Part shown: piece by piece, positions 1-7,740 of the stretch | Layout of the letters: each line of letters starts with the position of its first letter | Position numbering within the stretch: the stretch's first letter is position 1 | NCBI GenBank assembly: GCA_937968015.1 | Contig: CALBSO010000079.1 | Span: 1 to 32,550 of the forward strand | Length of the DNA stretch: 32,550 bases | Reading direction: 5' to 3' | Origin: an uncultured Thermomicrobia bacterium | Lineage (GTDB): Bacteria; Chloroflexota; Chloroflexia; Thermomicrobiales; JALYUS01 | Translations under genes and position numbers: made by a program | Notes under the pieces: model-generated | What the model was told of the DNA's origin: nothing | The model's database searches: none | Seen by the model: only the letters and a program-made list of their open reading frames with translations

Positions 1-561
1 GTCGGGTAATTGCGCGGGGCGGGCGAGTTCCGCTGCACCGGGTGGTGCGGCCTCGACCTTCGGGTCCACGCCGATGATGGACGGCCCGAAGACGGCGAGC
101 CGTCGGACGACCTCGCTGCCGATGCCGCCGAGTCCCATCACGAGCACCGTCATCTCCGCCGGATCGCGCACCCGTACGGCGTCGTGCGGCGTCCAGACGG
201 CTGCCGCTTGTTGCCGCATGAGGCGCGGTAGATCGCGGCAAAGCGCGAGGAAGAGCGCGAGTACATGGTTTGCGATGTGGTCGTTGTAGATATTGCGCAT
301 ATTCGTCAGCGTCACATCGCTGGCGACCAGATCGGGGAAGACGATGCTTTCGAGGCTGATACTCGGCGCCTGCAACCAGCGCAGATGCGGTGCGGATTCC
401 AGGAGCGCCGGAGTCAATTTCCCAATCCACCCCTCCGCCGTCCGCGCCGCCGCCATCGCCTCCGCCTCACTCGTGGGCGTCACAACTTCCGCATCCCCGG
501 CCGCCTTCCGAATCGCCGCCACCCATTCGCCGGACTGCTCCGGCCAGATCACAATACGCAT
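1..561 (-). CDS. D-2-hydroxyacid dehydrogenase, partial (C-terminal part lies beyond the window)
   Basis: An open frame of 187 codons runs from an ATG at 561 off the left edge with no stop. The protein begins MRIVIWPEQSG. It has an N-terminal catalytic-type half followed at about residues 145-170 by the NAD-binding motif VMGLGGIGSEVVRRL and then IIGVDPK. This is the Rossmann GxGxxG-to-acid pattern of NAD-dependent 2-hydroxyacid dehydrogenases, which reduce 2-keto acids or act on related substrates. A good ribosome binding site (GGAAAGGAG) lies just before the ATG. The catalytic Arg/Glu/His residues would lie in the missing part, so substrate and activity cannot be judged. Its upstream neighbour on the same strand is an aldo/keto reductase, separated by a palindromic repeat. 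Confidence 0.85.
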   Translation of the reverse strand, partial: MRIVIWPEQSGEWVAAIRKAAGDAEVVTPTSEAEAMAAARTAEGWIGKLTPALLESAPHLRWLQAPSISLESIVFPDLVASDVTLTNMRNIYNDHIANHVLALFLALCRDLPRLMRQQAAAVWTPHDAVRVRDPAEMTVLVMGLGGIGSEVVRRLAVFGPSIIGVDPKVEAAPPGAAELARPAQLPD

Positions 562-583
562 GGCATCTCCTTTCCGGGGATCT

Positions 584-695
584 GAACCACGAAGGCACGA
601 AGGACGCAGAGGGAAACGAGAGATACAAAGGTAGATTTTTTCTTACCTCTTTCCCTTCTCTGTGTTCCCCTGCGCTCTCTGCGCCTCTGCGGTTC
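584..695. repeat. Imperfect inverted repeat between two oxidoreductase genes
   Basis: The left arm (584-634) and the right arm (642-695) are imperfect reverse complements over about 50 bases. They start GAACCACGAAGGC and end GCGCCTCTGCGGTTC, around a short T-rich loop (635-641). A-rich purine runs of the type CACGAAGG / GCAGAGGCGCAGAG resemble dispersed intergenic repeats seen in many large bacterial genomes. The element fills nearly all the gap between the aldo/keto reductase stop and the dehydrogenase start. It could fold as a long RNA hairpin acting as a terminator or processing site, or be a small non-autonomous mobile element. Confidence 0.7.
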
Positions 696-708
696 ACTCC
701 GGTTTGCC

Positions 709-1707
709 CTACCGCGCGGCATCTACGATTTGGGCGACGACATCGGGCGGGAGGGGGCCACGGGCGGTCCAGCGGAGGGCGTCTTCCAACTGCGCGAGAT
801 CCGAGTAGCCGACGAGGACGGTGGAGATGCCCGGCTTCGAGAGGGCGAAGCGGACGGCCATCTCCAGCGTATTCTCCAGCCCGGCCTCTGTCGCGAACCA
901 CGACAGGTCCTTTGCCCGGTTCGTGTCGTGCTCGTACTTCGCGCCGCTGGCGAGCGGGGAACCGGGGTCGCCCGCGTTCGCGTGCCGCTCCGGTTGCAGG
1001 GCGAGCGCCCCCGCCGCCAGCACGCGGATCGCGATTACGCCGACACCCGCGGCCGCCGCCGTGTCAATCAATCCGCCGAAATCCTGCTCGCCGCCGCTCG
1101 CCCCCGCATGCCCCGCGCTCGGATTGATGGCATTGAAGTAGGACTGCATCGTCGCGAATGTGCCGCTCCGCACGGCATCGTGGAGGGCAGCCGTCTCCCC
1201 CAATCCGGTGAAGCCGATCTGCCGTGCCAGCCCGCGTTCCCTGACGCGTTGCAACCCCTCGGCAATCGCGCCCTGCACGGCATCGAGGCCGACCGAGCCG
1301 CCACTCGCCGTCTGAAGCGCCCCTGCGCCGGGTCGCGTGATTGGGTTGTGCAGTTGCAGGAGATCCACCGAGTCGTGGTTGAGCCGCCGCAGACTGGCTT
1401 CAATTGAAGCCTCGATCGCTGCAACGGGATCCGTGAGGTCATCGGGGGTAAGGCGCACCTTCGTCCCGACGACGACGCGACCCCACGCGTTCAGTTCGCG
1501 CAGGACGCGGCCAAGGTTTTCCTCGGACGTGCCATTGCCGTAGCTCGACGCGGTGTCATAGTAGGTGATCCCCGCGTCGAGGGCGCGAGCGACGGCGCGC
1601 TGCTGCTCGGCAGGATCGCCCTTCGTGAAAAGCCCGCCGATCGCGCCGCTCCCGTAGCCGAGCGCGGAAACCCGCAATCCGGTTCTGCCCAGTGGACGTT
1701 GCTCCAT
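709..1707 (-). CDS. Aldo/keto reductase
   Basis: The protein is 332 residues when started at the ATG at 1707, preceded by AAGGAGCAAGGCG. An upstream in-frame start at 1740 would add 11 residues with no better binding site. It opens MEQRPLGRTGLRVSALGYGS, the usual start of NADPH-dependent aldo/keto reductases. The catalytic tetrad can be placed: Asp and Tyr in YYDTASSYGNG, Lys in VVGTKV, His in LLQLHNP. The C-terminal part includes SKPGISTVLVGYSD, which is the cofactor-binding end of the barrel. It is a cytosolic carbonyl reductase of unknown substrate. It is followed by a palindromic repeat and then the dehydrogenase on the same strand. Confidence 0.92.
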   Translation of the reverse strand: MEQRPLGRTGLRVSALGYGSGAIGGLFTKGDPAEQQRAVARALDAGITYYDTASSYGNGTSEENLGRVLRELNAWGRVVVGTKVRLTPDDLTDPVAAIEASIEASLRRLNHDSVDLLQLHNPITRPGAGALQTASGGSVGLDAVQGAIAEGLQRVRERGLARQIGFTGLGETAALHDAVRSGTFATMQSYFNAINPSAGHAGASGGEQDFGGLIDTAAAAGVGVIAIRVLAAGALALQPERHANAGDPGSPLASGAKYEHDTNRAKDLSWFATEAGLENTLEMAVRFALSKPGISTVLVGYSDLAQLEDALRWTARGPLPPDVVAQIVDAAR

Positions 1708-1814
1708 CGCCTTGCTCCTTGATGCGCGCTTGACGATCACTCATTCGTGCATCATACACGGCGATGTCTGCGCCTCATACGGCGCCCCGAACATGATCCT
1801 GCCCAAACGATATG

Positions 1815-1843
1815 TTGACACCGTGCGGCATGCTCACTATCCT
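1815..1843 (+). promoter_or_regulatory. Sigma-70-type promoter for the MFS leader
   Basis: TTGACA (1815-1820), a spacer of exactly 17 bases, and TATCCT (1838-1843). Transcription would start near 1850, leaving a leader of about 250 bases before the MFS gene. That leader holds a small ORF and a terminator hairpin. Confidence 0.6.
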
Positions 1844-1891
1844 CGTGAATAGACGAGCGGCGCGTTGTGCACTCGATATTGAGGTGGCGGG

Positions 1892-1999
1892 ATGGACGTG
1901 ATCGCGACCGGCGACATTGCAGTACGCCTATTGGCATTACGTGGGACCGCACGGGGTCCGTGTCGCAGTCTGCCCAAAATCCGCCGTCCGATGACGTAA
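1892..1999 (+). CDS. Candidate 35-aa leader peptide upstream of the MFS efflux gene
   Basis: ATG at 1892 to TAA at 1997-1999. A binding site GAGGTG (1881-1886) sits at suitable distance. The peptide begins MDVIATGDIAVRLLALRG and ends with PKIRRPMT, rich in Arg and Pro. It contains K-I-R, an Arg/Lys-X-Arg/Lys motif of the kind known to stall macrolide-bound ribosomes in erm/mef leader peptides. The stop is 21 bases before an intrinsic terminator hairpin, which itself precedes the MFS start. CGTCCG in codons 32-33 (1985-1990) is exactly complementary to CGGACG inside the terminator (2035-2040). A role in attenuation is inferred; the small ORF could also be fortuitous. Confidence 0.4.
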   Translation: MDVIATGDIAVRLLALRGTARGPCRSLPKIRRPMT

Positions 2000-2020
2000 T
2001 CCTTCTTCCATCGCACGCGC

Positions 2021-2059
2021 AGACCGTGGCAGGCCGGACGCCTCGCTCGCGGTCTTTTT
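2021..2059 (+). terminator. Intrinsic terminator / attenuator in the MFS leader
   Basis: Outer stem AGACCG (2021-2026) pairs with CGGTCT (2049-2054), and inner stem AGGC (2031-2034) pairs with GCCT (2040-2043). A run of five T follows (2054-2058). It lies after the candidate promoter and before the MFS ATG, with no large gene ending before it on this strand. It is therefore more likely an attenuator than an ordinary terminator. Confidence 0.5.
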
Positions 2060-2104
2060 GTTTGCGGATCATTCGGCATACGCGGTGATTGGGAGAAGCA
2101 AGCA

Positions 2105-3421
2105 ATGGCAGTCGTTGACGTTGAACCGTTATCAGATCAGCAACCGGGGCCGGCAGCGCGCCGGCATCCGCCGTCCAGTTCGCTGCGGCGGAACCGGAAT
2201 TTTCTCCTGCTCTTCGGCGGGCAACTTGTCTCGGCCATCGGCTCGCAGGTGTCGCAATTGGCCTTCCCGCTGCTCATCCTTGCCATCACGGGATCGCCCG
2301 CGCAGGCGGGATTGCTCGGCGCGATGCGCGGGCTCGCATACGTCCTCTTCGGGCTGCCCGCCGGGGCATATGTGGATCGCTGGGACCGTAAGAAGGTGAT
2401 GATCCTCTCCGACACCGGGCGGGCGCTCGCGCTCGGCAGCATCCCCGTCGCGCTTGCCTTCGGCCGCCTGACGCTCGTGCAGTTGTACCTCGTCACCTTC
2501 ATCGAGGGGATGCTCTTCATCTTCTTCGGATTGGCGGAGACGGCGGCTCTCAAGCGCATTGTCCGCCAGGAACAATTGCCCGCCGCCGTCTCGCTCAACG
2601 AGGCAACCTACTCGGTCTCCAGCCTGCTCGGCCCCTCCGTAGGGGGCGCGCTGTACAGTATCGGACGCGCCTTCCCCTTCGTCGCGGATGCGGTCTCGTA
2701 TGCGGTCTCCGCGATTTCGGTCTTCTTCATCAAGATGGAGTTCCAGGAAGAGCGAGTGCAAGCCCAACGTCACATCGCGGAAGAGATTCGGGAAGGAATG
2801 CGCTGGCTCTGGCATCAGCCGGTTATTCGCTTTCTGTGCTGGGTGAACGGAGGGGTGAACCTGCTCTACGGCGGGTGGACGCTGCTCCTCATCAGCCTCG
2901 CGCAGCGACATGGGGCGTCGTCCGTCGCGATCGGGCTGATCTTCGCGACCGGTGGCGTCGGCACGCTGCTCGGCACCGCGTTCGCCGCGCCGGTACAACA
3001 CCGGTTCACCGTCGGCAAGATCATGGTCTGGATCGCGTGGCTCTTCGTCATCACCTGGATACCGTATGCATGGGCGCCCAATGTGCTCTGGATCGGCATC
3101 GTCAACGCAATCGGCTTCCTCTTCGTACCGATCTACGTGACAACGCACTTCAGTTACCGCCTCGTGCTGATCCCGGATGCCTTGCAAGGGCGGGTAAACA
3201 GCGTCTTCAGACTCGTCACCTTCGGCGCGCAGATGGTCGGGTTCGCCCTGATGGGCGTGCTGCTGCAACGGTTTGGCCCGATTACCACGGTCTATATCGG
3301 CGCGGTACCGGCGGCCCTGCTTGCCATCCTGACGACGATCAACCCGCAGGTTCGCCACGCCGGCCGCATCGCCGACGTCCCCTCGGTTTCGTTTGACGGA
3401 CAGGAAGGGCGGCCCCTATAG
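2105..3421 (+). CDS. MFS transporter, probable drug/macrolide-type efflux (MFS_3-like)
   Basis: The protein is 438 residues with about 12 hydrophobic segments. The first follows a short basic cytoplasmic stretch ending SSLRRNRNFLLLFGGQLVS. YVDRWDRKKVMILSD at about residue 90 is the loop 2-3 motif of major facilitator proteins, and AVSLNEATYSVSSLLGPSVGG near residue 165 matches the motif C-like antiporter region of the Mef/EntS-like group. It should be an inner-membrane proton-driven exporter; the substrate is unknown. The start ATG follows GGGAGAAGCAAGCA. The gene is preceded by a leader with a small ORF and a terminator-like hairpin, suggesting inducible expression. A DprE1-like gene follows 57 bases downstream. 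Confidence 0.88.
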   Translation: MAVVDVEPLSDQQPGPAARRHPPSSSLRRNRNFLLLFGGQLVSAIGSQVSQLAFPLLILAITGSPAQAGLLGAMRGLAYVLFGLPAGAYVDRWDRKKVMILSDTGRALALGSIPVALAFGRLTLVQLYLVTFIEGMLFIFFGLAETAALKRIVRQEQLPAAVSLNEATYSVSSLLGPSVGGALYSIGRAFPFVADAVSYAVSAISVFFIKMEFQEERVQAQRHIAEEIREGMRWLWHQPVIRFLCWVNGGVNLLYGGWTLLLISLAQRHGASSVAIGLIFATGGVGTLLGTAFAAPVQHRFTVGKIMVWIAWLFVITWIPYAWAPNVLWIGIVNAIGFLFVPIYVTTHFSYRLVLIPDALQGRVNSVFRLVTFGAQMVGFALMGVLLQRFGPITTVYIGAVPAALLAILTTINPQVRHAGRIADVPSVSFDGQEGRPL

Positions 3422-3478
3422 TGGCGTGCCTCAATGGGCGCGGCGATGATGCACGGATGACACGATGGAGACGCACAT

Positions 3479-4810
3479 ATGGCGTCGCGGACGAAGTACG
3501 AATCCTGGGGGCGGTATCCGGCGGTCGTGCCGCGCGTGATCGTCCCGATTCAGTGGAGGAACGACCTGCCCGATCTGGCGTCGCTTCCGGCGAGCATACT
3601 GCCGTATGCCTATGGCCGGAGTTACGGGGATAGTTGCCTGAACGCGGGCGGCGTCGCGCTCGATGTGAAGGGGTTGCGCCGGTTTATCCACTTCGACGCC
3701 GAGACGGGCCTGCTGCAATGCGAGGCGGGCGTACTGCTCGCGGACATCCTCGATCAGTTCGTCCCACGCGGGTGGTTCCTTCCCGTTTCGCCGGGCACCA
3801 AATATGTCTCCGTCGGCGGCGCGATCGCGAATGACATCCACGGCAAGAACCACCACCGCGCCGGGACATTCGGACGGCATATCACGCGGTTCGAACTCGT
3901 CCGCTCATCGGGCGAGCGGCTGCTCTGCTCGCCCGATGAGCACACAGAATTCTATCGCGCCACGATTGGCGGTCTTGGCCTGACGGGCCTCATCACCTGG
4001 GTGGAGATGCGCCTCAAGCCGATCACGAATGCGTACATAGACGAGGAGCAGATCCGCTTCGGCTCGCTCGACGAGTTCCTCGCGCTCACCGCCGAATCGG
4101 ACGTGACCCATGAATACACGATGTCGTGGGCCGATTGCCTCTTCGGCGGAGAGGGATATGTTCGCGGCCATTTCATTCGCGGCAATCACAATTCATCCCC
4201 GGAGTTAGCGGATCAGCCGCCACCGCGCAAACCCTCGATCGGCCTGCCGGTGGACTTGCCCGGCGCGCTCCTCAACACCTGGGCGGTCAAGGCGTTCAAC
4301 ACGGCGTATTACCACCGGCAGCGGGCCAGGTTGGTGCGAAAAGTGATCCCCTACGAGCCGTTCTTCTACCCGCTGGATGCCATCACGAACTGGAACCGGA
4401 TGTACGGCGCGCGCGGCTTCCTCCAGTATCAGTGCGTTGTCCCCTTCGATCACGACAATGCCGCGATCAAGGAAATTTTCACGCGTATAACCCGCTCCGG
4501 CGAAGGCTCGTTCCTTGTCGTCCTCAAAACCTTTGGCGACCTCCCCTCCCCCGGCATGCTCTCGTTTCCCCGACCGGGTATCACCCTTGCACTCGATTTC
4601 CCATTCCACGGCGCGCGGACGCTGCAATTGCTCGAAACGCTCGATGGCGTCGTCCGGGCGAGTGGCGGCGCAGTCTATCCGGCGAAGGACGCGCGGATGA
4701 GCGTGGAGAGTTTTGAAGCGTTTTTCCCCCAGTGGCGCGCCTTTGCCTGCCATGTAGACCCGCGCTTCTCGTCCAGTTTTTGGCGGCGCGTCACCCGCAC
4801 GACAAGGTAG
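3479..4810 (+). CDS. FAD-linked oxidoreductase, DprE1-like (decaprenylphosphoryl-ribose 2'-oxidase family)
   Basis: The protein is 443 residues. An N-terminal FAD_binding_4 (PCMH-type) domain covers about residues 15-190, with YAYGRSYGDSCLN and SPGTKYVSVGGAIANDIHGK. The C-terminal half has LDFPFHG and VYPAKDARMS, which match the DprE1/ALO C-terminal region. DprE1 oxidises the 2' hydroxyl of polyprenylphosphoryl ribofuranose, the first half of an epimerisation giving an arabinose donor. The immediately following gene is a short-chain dehydrogenase of the DprE2 type, which supports this assignment over a generic sugar oxidase. Start ATG at 3479 has GGAG about ten bases upstream. No prenyl-ribose-phosphate synthase or arabinosyltransferase is visible nearby. 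Confidence 0.82.
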   Translation: MASRTKYESWGRYPAVVPRVIVPIQWRNDLPDLASLPASILPYAYGRSYGDSCLNAGGVALDVKGLRRFIHFDAETGLLQCEAGVLLADILDQFVPRGWFLPVSPGTKYVSVGGAIANDIHGKNHHRAGTFGRHITRFELVRSSGERLLCSPDEHTEFYRATIGGLGLTGLITWVEMRLKPITNAYIDEEQIRFGSLDEFLALTAESDVTHEYTMSWADCLFGGEGYVRGHFIRGNHNSSPELADQPPPRKPSIGLPVDLPGALLNTWAVKAFNTAYYHRQRARLVRKVIPYEPFFYPLDAITNWNRMYGARGFLQYQCVVPFDHDNAAIKEIFTRITRSGEGSFLVVLKTFGDLPSPGMLSFPRPGITLALDFPFHGARTLQLLETLDGVVRASGGAVYPAKDARMSVESFEAFFPQWRAFACHVDPRFSSSFWRRVTRTTR

Positions 4811-4821
4811 GCAGGAACAGC

Positions 4822-5559
4822 ATGGCCACTATCCTCATCATCGGCGCGACCTCGACGATTGCCCATGCCACCGCACGGCACTTCGCAGCGGAGGGCGCGC
4901 GCTTCTTTCTCGTCGGCCGCTCCGCCAGCAAGTTAGACGCGGTGCGCGACGATCTTCGTGTCTGTGGCGCGACGGACGCCGAAACGTATGCGCTCGATCT
5001 GACCGACCTCGACAAACACCCCGCGATGCTCGATGCCGCGACCGCCGCCCTCGGCACGCTCGACATGGTACTGATCGCGCACGGCTCGCTCAGCGATCAG
5101 GCCGCCTGTGAAGCATCAGTCGCCAGGACGATGGAGGAGTGGGCGACGAATTGCACGAGCGTCATCGCGCTGCTGACACCGCTTGCCAATCAGTTCGAGC
5201 GGCAGCGGCACGGCACGATCGCCGTCATTTCCTCGGTCGCCGGGGATCGGGGGCGAAAATCGCTCTACGTCTACGGCGCGGCGAAAGCCGCCCTCACTAC
5301 CTTCCTCGAAGGGTTGCGCGGCCGGTTAAGCGCGGCCGGCGTTGCGGTTGTGACGATCAAGCCGGGGTTCGTGGACACCCCGATGACCGCGCATGTGCCG
5401 AAGAATTTCCTCTTCACGCCGCCGGAACGCGTCGCACAGGACATTCACCGCGCGATGACGCGTGGCACGGCGGTCGTCTATACGCCGTGGTTCTGGCGGT
5501 ACGTCATGTTGCTCCTCCGGGCGGTTCCCGACCCCATCTTCCGCAAACTGCCGATCTGA
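4822..5559 (+). CDS. SDR-family oxidoreductase, DprE2-like
   Basis: The protein is 245 residues from ATG 4822, beginning MATILIIGATSTIAHATAR. This is the TGxxxGIG-type cofactor loop in the variant form GATSTIA typical of DprE2. The catalytic motif is ISSVAGDRGRKSLYVYGAAKAAL (split here: Ser in ISSVAG, YxxxK in YGAAK), followed by TIKPGFVDTPMT. In the DprE1/DprE2 pair the second enzyme reduces the 2-keto intermediate to the arabino epimer using NADH or NADPH. It lies 11 bases after the DprE1-like stop, so the two are almost certainly co-translated. A longer frame from 4732 would overlap the DprE1 gene by 79 bases and has no support. Confidence 0.85.
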   Translation: MATILIIGATSTIAHATARHFAAEGARFFLVGRSASKLDAVRDDLRVCGATDAETYALDLTDLDKHPAMLDAATAALGTLDMVLIAHGSLSDQAACEASVARTMEEWATNCTSVIALLTPLANQFERQRHGTIAVISSVAGDRGRKSLYVYGAAKAALTTFLEGLRGRLSAAGVAVVTIKPGFVDTPMTAHVPKNFLFTPPERVAQDIHRAMTRGTAVVYTPWFWRYVMLLLRAVPDPIFRKLPI

Positions 5560-5618
5560 CCGTACACTGTAGCGACGTGGCATCGTGTACACTGCGGGGG
5601 ACGAGGAAGCGGGGATGC

Positions 5619-6425
5619 GTGGTGGGTACGGCGCCGGTCTACGGCATCATTTTCGATCTGATGGGCACGCTCGCCACCTTCGCGGGCACGCGCCGGGAAC
5701 TCCACGCGGCCTGGGAGCGAGGCGCGCACGATTTGTATCGCCATCTCCGCGCCACCGGCCGTGACATTGCGTCGGACGATTTCGCACACGCGCTGCAAGC
5801 GACCTTTGAGGCAGATCTGGCCCAAAATGGCGGCAATCCGCGTGAACTCTCCGTCGAGTCGGTGATGACGCGTGTGCTCGACGGGTTCGGCTATCACCTC
5901 ACAGCGGACGAGAATGCTGCCGCTCAGCGTGCCTACTTCATGCCCGAACTCGACGGCTGGCACATCGTGCCGGGCGCGCTGGAGGCGGTTGAGGCGCTCA
6001 ACGCCGAGGGTTTCCGGCTCGCGGTCGTCTCGAACGCGCCATCACATCTCTTTGTCGAGGAAGCGGTGGCGAAGATCGGCCTCCGCCCCTTTTTCAGCCC
6101 GGTGATGAGTTCGGCCCTCGCCGGTGCGCGCAAGCCCGATCCACGCCTCTTCCTCACGATCGCCTCCGCGTGGGAACTCGACCCCGCGACGATTGTCGTC
6201 ATCGGCGATGGGCTGCTGTCGGACATCGAGGGGGCACACGCGGCGGGGATGCGCGGCGTACTCGTTCATGGCGAGGCGAACCCGGAGAACACCGCATACG
6301 GTGGCGCGGCAACCCCGGACGCGATGCTCACCGCGATCGCGGACGCACCCGCATTGATCGAACGGTGGCACGCCGCGGCGGGCGATGATGCGCGGCCGGA
6401 GACCGGCTTCATCGAGGATTTTTAG
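5619..6425 (+). CDS. HAD-superfamily hydrolase
   Basis: The protein is 268 residues from GTG 5619 (GTG 5622 is also possible); GAGGA at 5603-5607 is the likely binding site. Motif I is FDLMGTL with nucleophile Asp about residue 13. Motif II is VVSNAP, the motif III Lys is in AGARKPDPRLF, and motif IV is VIGDGLLSDIEGA. An alpha-helical cap lies between motifs I and II. The usual second Asp of motif I (DxD), which acts as acid/base in HAD phosphatases, is replaced by Met. Activity may therefore be dehalogenase-, phosphonatase-like or altered. It sits 59 bases after the DprE2-like gene on the same strand; a functional link is not shown. Confidence 0.82.
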   Translation: MVGTAPVYGIIFDLMGTLATFAGTRRELHAAWERGAHDLYRHLRATGRDIASDDFAHALQATFEADLAQNGGNPRELSVESVMTRVLDGFGYHLTADENAAAQRAYFMPELDGWHIVPGALEAVEALNAEGFRLAVVSNAPSHLFVEEAVAKIGLRPFFSPVMSSALAGARKPDPRLFLTIASAWELDPATIVVIGDGLLSDIEGAHAAGMRGVLVHGEANPENTAYGGAATPDAMLTAIADAPALIERWHAAAGDDARPETGFIEDF

Positions 6426-6441
6426 GCGACGAGGAGCCTGT

Positions 6442-7308
6442 ATGCACGACGACGCATCGCACCGAGAGCCGAAAATCCCTCCCCGCTGGCTCCAATTCCT
6501 CGGTTCGTTCCTCGTCGCGGAACTCGTGTGCAATGGCGTCATCGTCGCCACGATCAGTGTCGTCGGCTGGGATGTCTTCGTCCGTACGAACCGCGTGCTG
6601 ATCCAGATTGTCGTCGCCGCCGTTGCCCTGATAGCGACAATCATCCTCACACTGGCAGGCATCGCGGCGCGGATACTGACCCGGCGGGACGCCCCAATCG
6701 CGCTGATGATGGAGCGAAACGCGCAACTTTCCGCGCGCGTTGACCATCTCGAACACCTCCTCACGGAGGCACAGGCCGCAACCGTCCGCGCGGAGCGGGC
6801 GCAACGGGACACGGAACAGGCGCTCACGGCGATCAAGAATGCGCCCGATCCCGTCCAACAACTCGCGACCTCCTTGCAGACGGTTATCGCCGCCGATGAG
6901 GTCGAACGACAAGCCGCGCACCTCTGGCGATGCCACCGGAACGCCCGCGACGAACTGATCTGCACGCTGCCACTCGGCCGCCGCCACGGGATCGCCGAGG
7001 GCGTGCAGTTCACGGTCGTGGACGCTCAGGAGGGGCAGTCACTCGGTCGCTTCCGCGTGACGGGCACGGCGGATACCTTCGCCGCCTGCACGCTGGTTGA
7101 GGGTACGGGCTGGTTGCATGTCGCGGAGCAATATGGGGACGCGCCGTTGCCGCCGCATGACCTGCATTTCGCGCTGCCCGACGCCGTGCGGGGCATGGAT
7201 GCGCGGACTGCCGACAGCATGCTCCAGTTGCTCGCCGCGCTCACCACGAGTGGCGTACGGGCGCCGCAACGCGCGATGGCAGCAACGCCACGGGAGGCGC
7301 CACGATGA
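6442..7308 (+). CDS. Membrane-anchored coiled-coil protein, function unknown
   Basis: The protein is 288 residues from ATG 6442, with GAGGAG five bases before it. Two hydrophobic segments (about residues 20-45 and 52-75) form a hairpin anchor. A heptad-like helix (about 90-140: LMMERNAQLSARVDHLEHLL and continuing) and a soluble C-terminal domain of about 130 residues follow. The C-terminal domain has a beta-rich stretch (GIAEGVQFTVVDAQ, LGRFRVTGTADTF), suggestive of a small barrel. I do not recognise the family. Its stop overlaps the start of the next gene by four bases (ATGA), so the two are translationally coupled. Confidence 0.75.
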   Translation: MHDDASHREPKIPPRWLQFLGSFLVAELVCNGVIVATISVVGWDVFVRTNRVLIQIVVAAVALIATIILTLAGIAARILTRRDAPIALMMERNAQLSARVDHLEHLLTEAQAATVRAERAQRDTEQALTAIKNAPDPVQQLATSLQTVIAADEVERQAAHLWRCHRNARDELICTLPLGRRHGIAEGVQFTVVDAQEGQSLGRFRVTGTADTFAACTLVEGTGWLHVAEQYGDAPLPPHDLHFALPDAVRGMDARTADSMLQLLAALTTSGVRAPQRAMAATPREAPR

Positions 7309-7700
7309 GCGATACGACGGCAGCGGAACTGCGCGACTGGCTTGATGCCTTCGCCGCCTGTGTCCGCGCGCGGGATTTCGACGGCGCACGTCCGATGATC
7401 GCGGAGGATGTCGTCTCATTCGGGACGAAAGCGGCAATGGTCGAGGGGCGGGACGCCCTGATCGCGCGGCAGTGGCGGCACATCTGGCCGACGATTGAGG
7501 GTTTCACCTTCGATCTCGACACGCTGCACTGCCACCGCGCGGGCGACACCGCCTGGGCCGTCCTCACCTGGACCTCGCAGGGTTTCCGCCCGGACGGCAC
7601 ACCCTTCCCCCGCCCCGGCCGCGCCACCTTCACCTTCGCCCGCCGCGACGGTAGATGGCTGGCGACGCACACGCATTTTTCGCTCTTTCCGTCATCGTAG
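7305..7700 (+). CDS. SnoaL/NTF2-like (DUF4440-type) protein
   Basis: The protein is 131 residues, beginning MSDTTAAELRDWLDAFAACV. The pattern of an N-terminal helix pair, MIAEDVVSFGT, then AWAVLTWTSQGF, RPGRATFTFARRDGRW and THTHFSLFP is that of the cone-shaped NTF2-like fold used by ketosteroid-isomerase-like and SnoaL-like proteins. No catalytic residues can be assigned. It overlaps the preceding membrane coiled-coil gene by ATGA. It is the last gene before the sugar ABC promoter. Confidence 0.75.
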   Translation: MSDTTAAELRDWLDAFAACVRARDFDGARPMIAEDVVSFGTKAAMVEGRDALIARQWRHIWPTIEGFTFDLDTLHCHRAGDTAWAVLTWTSQGFRPDGTPFPRPGRATFTFARRDGRWLATHTHFSLFPSS

Positions 7701-7740
7701 GTCTTTCACTTGCGTAGGGTTTCGCTACCTTTCGGCGGTA

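Noticed and set aside
1752..2105. Minus-strand frames in the MFS leader region
   Set aside because: No binding site, no protein-like composition, and they run against a promoter, small ORF and terminator on the plus strand.
2132..3358. Long antisense frame (408 codons) opposite the MFS gene
   Set aside because: It is the complement of a strongly supported transporter with high GC at third positions, which leaves the antisense frame free of stops; its composition (many Arg, Asp, Glu, Gly) has no family motif.
4732..4821. Longer start of the DprE2-like gene
   Set aside because: It would overlap the DprE1-like gene and add residues before the normal MATILIIGA start.
5139..5618. N-terminal extension of the HAD hydrolase frame
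   Set aside because: It overlaps the DprE2-like gene in another frame; GTG 5619 has a binding site and sits just before motif I.
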